Below, in pieces: positions 15,031-18,260 of a stretch of 18,260 nucleotides of DNA (positions are counted from its first letter, which is position 1; each line of letters begins with the position of its first letter). The translations under genes and the position numbers were made by a program. The notes under the pieces are model-generated. The model had not been told where the DNA came from. It saw nothing but the letters and a program-made list of their open reading frames with translations, and made no database searches. Origin of the DNA: JADJPL01 sp041183125 (GTDB lineage Bacteria; Bacteroidota; Bacteroidia; Chitinophagales; Saprospiraceae); assembly GCA_041183125.1 (NCBI GenBank), contig JBEGMH010000075.1:1-18260 (forward strand), read 5' to 3'.

Positions 15031-16219
15031 TGTACTGATCGTTGGCGGTGGAATCGTCGGATTGGGAACTGCCCTCAACTTGCTGGAACAACGCCCCGGA
15101 TTAAAAATCTGCGTGTTGGAAAAAGAAGGCCGCATCGCCGACCACCAAACCGGCCATAACAGCGGCGTCATCCACTCCGGTATCTACTACAAACCGGGAA
15201 GCCTGCGCGCCCGGAACTGCCTGGAAGGATATGCATCCCTGCTGGCATTCTGCGACCGCCACGGTGTACCCTACGATATTTGCGGAAAGGTTATCGTGGC
15301 CACCCGGGCATCAGAACGACCTCAGTTGGACAAAATCCTCGACCACGGTATCCAAAATGGACTCAAAGGAATCCGGCGGATCAGCGCCGAAGAAACCCGC
15401 GAGATTGAACCGCACGTCGCTGCCCTGGAAGCGATCTGGGTGCCCCAGACCGGTATCATAGACTATCGCCAGGTAGCGGAAAAATACGCGGAACGCATCC
15501 AGGAAAACGGAGGGGTCATCCTGACCGGCTTCCACGTAACCCGGGTACAACGCAACCCTGATGAAGTGCTGGCCCTGGGCGAAAGCGGCGAAGTCCGCGC
15601 TAAAGTACTCGTCAACTGCGCCGGCCTCTACTCCGATAAAGTAGCCGCCATGACGGGCCAGGATATGAAATCCCTCAAAATCCTGCCCTTCCGGGGCGAA
15701 TACTATGTCCTGAAACCGGAAAAGCAATACCTCGTGCGCAACTTGATCTACCCGGTGCCCAATCCCGCATTCCCTTTTTTAGGGGTACACTACACGCGCA
15801 TGATACGCGGCGGCATCGAGGCAGGCCCCAACGCCGTGCTCGCCTTCCGCCGCGAAGGGTATAGCCGATGGAACATACACCCCGGCGAACTAGCAGAAAC
15901 CCTCTCTTTCCCAGGCTTTCAAAAGTTAGCTGCGAAACACTGGCGCTTCGGCCTCGACGAGTTCCACCGCTCCTTCTCAAAAAGCGCCTTCGTCCAGGCA
16001 CTCCAACACCTGATCCCGGAAGTGGGCTATGATGACCTCGAACGCGGTGGCGCCGGCGTGCGCGCCATGGCCTGCGACCGCCAAGGCAACCTCGTGGACG
16101 ATTTCCTCGTCCTGGAAAGCGAGCGTATCGTCAACGTCTGCAACGCCCCCTCCCCGGCAGCAACAGCCTCCCTAGCCATCGGACGCTATATCGCCGATAA
16201 AACCCTTCGACAACTTTGA
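15017..16219 (+). CDS. lhgO: L-2-hydroxyglutarate oxidase (FAD-dependent)
   Basis: FAD-dependent enzyme of the DAO superfamily that oxidises L-2-hydroxyglutarate to 2-oxoglutarate, in E. coli passing electrons to the membrane quinone pool. Length, 400 residues, is normal. The dinucleotide motif GGGIVG is at residues 10-15, and SGVIHSGIYYKPGSLRARNC at about 49-68 is diagnostic of the LhgO group. Further landmarks are TGIIDYRQVAEKYAE, NCAGLYSDKVA and the C-terminal GGAGVRAMACD and VCNAPSPAATASLAIG. It overlaps the regulator gene upstream and is followed 20 bp later by a WbpE-like aminotransferase, so it sits inside a sugar-nucleotide operon. This context suggests it returns 2-hydroxyglutarate made during sugar oxidation to 2-oxoglutarate, as an inference. 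Substrate stereochemistry is not provable from sequence. Confidence 0.93.
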   Translation: MSKYDVLIVGGGIVGLGTALNLLEQRPGLKICVLEKEGRIADHQTGHNSGVIHSGIYYKPGSLRARNCLEGYASLLAFCDRHGVPYDICGKVIVATRASERPQLDKILDHGIQNGLKGIRRISAEETREIEPHVAALEAIWVPQTGIIDYRQVAEKYAERIQENGGVILTGFHVTRVQRNPDEVLALGESGEVRAKVLVNCAGLYSDKVAAMTGQDMKSLKILPFRGEYYVLKPEKQYLVRNLIYPVPNPAFPFLGVHYTRMIRGGIEAGPNAVLAFRREGYSRWNIHPGELAETLSFPGFQKLAAKHWRFGLDEFHRSFSKSAFVQALQHLIPEVGYDDLERGGAGVRAMACDRQGNLVDDFLVLESERIVNVCNAPSPAATASLAIGRYIADKTLRQL

Positions 16220-16239
16220 TTTTTTTCATACAACACTAT

Positions 16240-17370
16240 ATGTCTATGAACCAAATACAAATGGTTGACCTGAAAAGTCAATACGAAAAATTGAAACCCG
16301 AAATAGACGCAGCCATCGCAGAGGTGATCCGGGAGACGGCATTCATCGGAGGGCCTGCCGTCAAGCGCTTCGGGCAAAACCTGGCACAGTACCTCGGCGC
16401 TAAACATGTCATCCCCTGCGCCAATGGCACCGATGCCCTCCAAATCGCCATGATGGCCCTGGACCTCCAGCCAGGCGACGAAGTCATCGTGCCGGCATTC
16501 ACCTACGTCGCCACCGCAGAAGTCATCGCCCTCCTAAAACTGAAGCCGGTCATGGTGGACGTGGACCCGCGCAGCTTCAATATCACCGCAGAGATCGTCG
16601 AAGCAGCTATAACCAGCCGCACAAAAGCCATCGTGCCCGTACACCTCTTCGGGCAAAGCTGCGACATGGAGCCGATTATGCAGGTCGCTGAAAAATATGG
16701 ACTCCACGTAATCGAAGACAATGCCCAGGCCATAGGCGCCGACTACACTTTCTCCGATGGACGGGTGGCCAAAACGGGAACGATCAGCCACATCGGCTGT
16801 ACCTCCTTCTATCCTTCCAAAAACCTGGGCGCCTACGGAGACGGCGGTGCCCTCTACACCAACGACGACCAATTGGCCGCCCTGATCCATAAGATCGCAA
16901 ACCATGGCCAGGTACGCCGCTACTACCACGATGTCGTAGGCTGCAACTCCCGCCTCGACGGTATCCAGGCAGCCATCCTCGATATCAAACTCCGCCACCT
17001 CGATGCGTATGCCGCCGCCCGCCAACGGGCCGCCCATTCTTACGACCAGGCCTTCCAGGACCTTCCCGGCGTACATATCCCCTGGCGTCAGCCCAACTCG
17101 ACCCACGTTTTCCATCAATATACCCTCATCGTGGAAGATAGTAAACGCGACCTCCTCCAGGAATACCTACAAAGCAAAGGAATCCCTACCATGATCTACT
17201 ACCCGCTGCCGCTCTACCACCAGGATGCGTTCAAACCGTTTACCGAAGTCAGCTACCTACCCGTGACCGACCACCTCTGTAAAACCGTTATCTCCCTGCC
17301 TATGCATACCGAACTCTCCGATGAACAACTCGACTTTATCTCCTCAACCGTAAAAGCCTTCTTTTTGTAG
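16240..17370 (+). CDS. DegT family UDP-sugar aminotransferase, WbpE-like
   Basis: PLP-dependent sugar aminotransferase of 377 residues. It most resembles WbpE/WlbC enzymes, which use glutamate to aminate C3 of a UDP-2-acetamido-3-keto uronic acid. Visible motifs are IPCANGTDALQIAMMAL, VIVPAFTYVATAE, VIEDNAQAIGA (PLP-contacting Asp) and TSFYPSKNLGAYGDGGALYT, in which K194 is the Schiff-base lysine. HGQVRRYYHDVVGCNSRLD and ISLPMHTELS are also close to WbpE. The frame has a TTG start upstream at 16216, overlapping the oxidase stop, but ATG at 16240 or 16246 is far likelier; I use 16240. It lies between the oxidase and an antiterminator gene, with a nucleotide-sugar dehydrogenase beyond. The exact sugar is unproven. 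Confidence 0.92.
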   Translation: MSMNQIQMVDLKSQYEKLKPEIDAAIAEVIRETAFIGGPAVKRFGQNLAQYLGAKHVIPCANGTDALQIAMMALDLQPGDEVIVPAFTYVATAEVIALLKLKPVMVDVDPRSFNITAEIVEAAITSRTKAIVPVHLFGQSCDMEPIMQVAEKYGLHVIEDNAQAIGADYTFSDGRVAKTGTISHIGCTSFYPSKNLGAYGDGGALYTNDDQLAALIHKIANHGQVRRYYHDVVGCNSRLDGIQAAILDIKLRHLDAYAAARQRAAHSYDQAFQDLPGVHIPWRQPNSTHVFHQYTLIVEDSKRDLLQEYLQSKGIPTMIYYPLPLYHQDAFKPFTEVSYLPVTDHLCKTVISLPMHTELSDEQLDFISSTVKAFFL

Positions 17371-17378
17371 TTTTATAA

Positions 17379-17420
17379 AGAAAAAGGCGTTTTTGAATGA
17401 GAAAAAGGTATTTTTTAAAG
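17379..17420 (+). repeat. Two tandem 21-bp units before the antiterminator gene
   Basis: Units 17379-17399 and 17400-17420 match at 17 of 21 positions; both begin AGAAAAAGG and contain a T run five bases later. In each, AAAAA can pair weakly with TTTTT. They lie in the 70-bp gap before the UpxY-like gene, where a regulatory role is possible, but the sequence is low-complexity. Confidence 0.45.
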
Positions 17421-17440
17421 CTATACTCAATGTGATTGAA

Positions 17441-18001
17441 ATGTCTGAACCCAAGGAACCTGTCAACCAACTCCATGAGTCCGAACTTCGCTGGTTCGCC
17501 GTCTATACGCGCTATAAACGGGAAAAAATGGTACGTAAAAGATTGTTAAGCAATGATATAGAGATTTATCTGCCCCTGCAGCAGGTCACGCGCTACTACA
17601 CCCGTAAAATCAGACGCGCCGAATTGCCGTTAATCTCTTGTTACATCTTTGTGAAAATAAACCGCAAGGGCTATGTCCCCGTTCTCGAAGACCCCGATGT
17701 GTTGTATTTTGTACGGCAAAAGTCCGACCTCATAGCGGTTCCTGAACGGGAAATCAATATCCTGAAAGCAGTGACCGGCGAGGGTATCCCCGTAGAAGTG
17801 CTGCCTTCTACCGGGACACCAGAAGTCGGAGACTTGGTGGAAATTACCCAGGGCCGCCTATATGGTATCCAGGGCACCCTCGTCGAACAAAAAAATAACC
17901 GCTTCGTAGTGGTCGAACTGGAACGCCTCGGTTTTACCCTGCGTATGCAGGTCGAACTGGATAAAGTGCGCAAGGTTCAGACTTTGATTAGTGAAAAATA
18001 A
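17441..18001 (+). CDS. UpxY/NusG-family transcription antiterminator
   Basis: A specialised NusG paralogue that binds RNA polymerase and lets it read through long polysaccharide operons. Its 186 residues contain an N-terminal NGN domain (LRWFAVYTRYKREKMVRKRL at 16-35, YLPLQQV, then PLISCYIFVKI) and a C-terminal KOW domain (about 129-160, VGDLVEITQGRLYGIQGTLVEQ). This closely matches UpxY-type proteins found with Bacteroidota capsule and exopolysaccharide loci. The ATG at 17441 is chosen over a TTG at 17393 because the family begins shortly before the WFAVYT segment. It follows the aminotransferase by 70 bp and precedes a nucleotide-sugar dehydrogenase with its own -7-like box, so it probably controls the operon to its right. 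It carries no recognition site that I can identify. Confidence 0.92.
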   Translation: MSEPKEPVNQLHESELRWFAVYTRYKREKMVRKRLLSNDIEIYLPLQQVTRYYTRKIRRAELPLISCYIFVKINRKGYVPVLEDPDVLYFVRQKSDLIAVPEREINILKAVTGEGIPVEVLPSTGTPEVGDLVEITQGRLYGIQGTLVEQKNNRFVVVELERLGFTLRMQVELDKVRKVQTLISEK

Positions 18002-18085
18002 ACTGGGTACGCCAGCGCTTCTTCCCAATCCGGATGAACGAAAGCCCCTGCGGCATTTCGAGGGCGAAGCCATTCTTTATTTTCT

Positions 18086-18093
18086 TATCTTTG
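18086..18093 (+). promoter_or_regulatory. -7 element upstream of the nucleotide-sugar dehydrogenase
   Basis: TATCTTTG is an exact TAnnTTTG match followed by GCAGGC, the same local form as the greA and operon promoters. No clear TTG lies 19-21 bp upstream. It is 42 bp before the ATG at 18136, in the 134-bp gap that otherwise holds no gene or convincing hairpin. Confidence 0.5.
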
Positions 18094-18135
18094 CAGGCCT
18101 GTAATGACCGCAAAAACGCACACCTAAGCTTAACC

Positions 18136-18260
18136 ATGCACATCTACCAGCAACTGCTCCGTAAAGAAAAAGCCATCGCCGTAGTCGGCCTGGGGTATGT
18201 GGGCCTGCCCCTGGCCCTCGAATTCGCCCGCCACTTCCGGGTCATCGGCTTCGATATCAA
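18136..18260 (+). CDS. Nucleotide-sugar dehydrogenase, N-terminal fragment
   Basis: The first 41 codons of an NAD-dependent UDP-sugar 6-dehydrogenase, cut by the right edge. The Rossmann motif VVGLGYVGLPLALEFA is at residues 16-31 (G18, G20, G23), followed by VIGFDI at the end of the second strand. The opening MHIYQQLLRKEK and the form of the fold resemble the WbpA/WbpO/TviB group, which oxidise UDP-N-acetylhexosamines to uronic acids, rather than UDP-glucose dehydrogenase. That would supply the precursor for the WbpE-like aminotransferase upstream. The substrate cannot be assigned from 41 residues. Confidence 0.88.
   Translation, partial: MHIYQQLLRKEKAIAVVGLGYVGLPLALEFARHFRVIGFDI

Noticed and set aside
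17393..17440. TTG start adding 16 residues to the antiterminator
   Set aside because: The codon lies inside the AT-rich 21-bp tandem repeat; the ATG at 17441 gives the normal distance to the WFAVYT segment.
1..18260. CRISPR array, tRNA, integrase/transposase or phage genes
   Set aside because: No regularly spaced direct repeats, no cloverleaf-like segment and no recognisable mobile-element protein were found on reading through; the only repeats are the palindromic pair and the 21-bp tandem units.

Overview
The window looks like a GC-rich chromosome segment from a member of the Bacteroidota, most likely a Saprospiria/Lewinella-type lineage. Four things point there: a TonB-dependent receptor followed by a very large secreted protein with a type IX secretion (T9SS)-like C-terminus and a PorV/PorQ-type barrel; Bacteroidota-type promoters (TTG/TTTG, about 20 bp, TAnnTTTG) rather than -35/-10 boxes; DUF3108 and DUF4230 proteins; and a polysaccharide locus that opens with an HTH-nucleotidyltransferase-fold regulator and carries a UpxY/NusG-type antiterminator. 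The taxonomic call is inference from gene content. No tRNA, rRNA, CRISPR array, transposase or phage gene was seen.

Layout. (1) 1-8622, plus strand: an outer-membrane/secretion operon with the TonB-dependent receptor (5' end cut by the window edge), a 1320-residue exported protein and a PorV/PorQ-family barrel. (2) 8642-9684, plus: greA behind a clear promoter and a leader with two successive terminator-like hairpins, then a HIT-family protein. (3) 9702-10268, minus: ruvC, convergent with the HIT gene. (4) 10362-11981, plus: a DUF3108 protein, a 64-bp inverted repeat starting on its stop codon, and a DUF4230 protein. (5) 11968-14132, minus: mannose-1-phosphate guanylyltransferase followed by a degenerate DegT-fold protein. 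(6) 14189-14351: a 163-bp palindrome between divergent transcription units, whose arms match those of the 64-bp repeat. (7) 14365 to the right edge, plus: the start of a polysaccharide cluster with HTH/NTase-fold regulator, L-2-hydroxyglutarate oxidase, WbpE-like aminotransferase, UpxY-like antiterminator and a nucleotide-sugar dehydrogenase cut by the edge.

How it fits together. The left operon probably builds and exports a cell-surface product. The right side supplies activated sugars: GDP-mannose from the guanylyltransferase, and probably a UDP-aminouronic acid from the dehydrogenase/aminotransferase pair. The L-2-hydroxyglutarate oxidase makes sense there if the pathway recycles NAD+ through 2-oxoglutarate, as WbpB-type sugar oxidation does. 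The most interesting non-coding features are the greA leader, which recalls the attenuated greA leader of E. coli, and the two-member palindromic repeat family.
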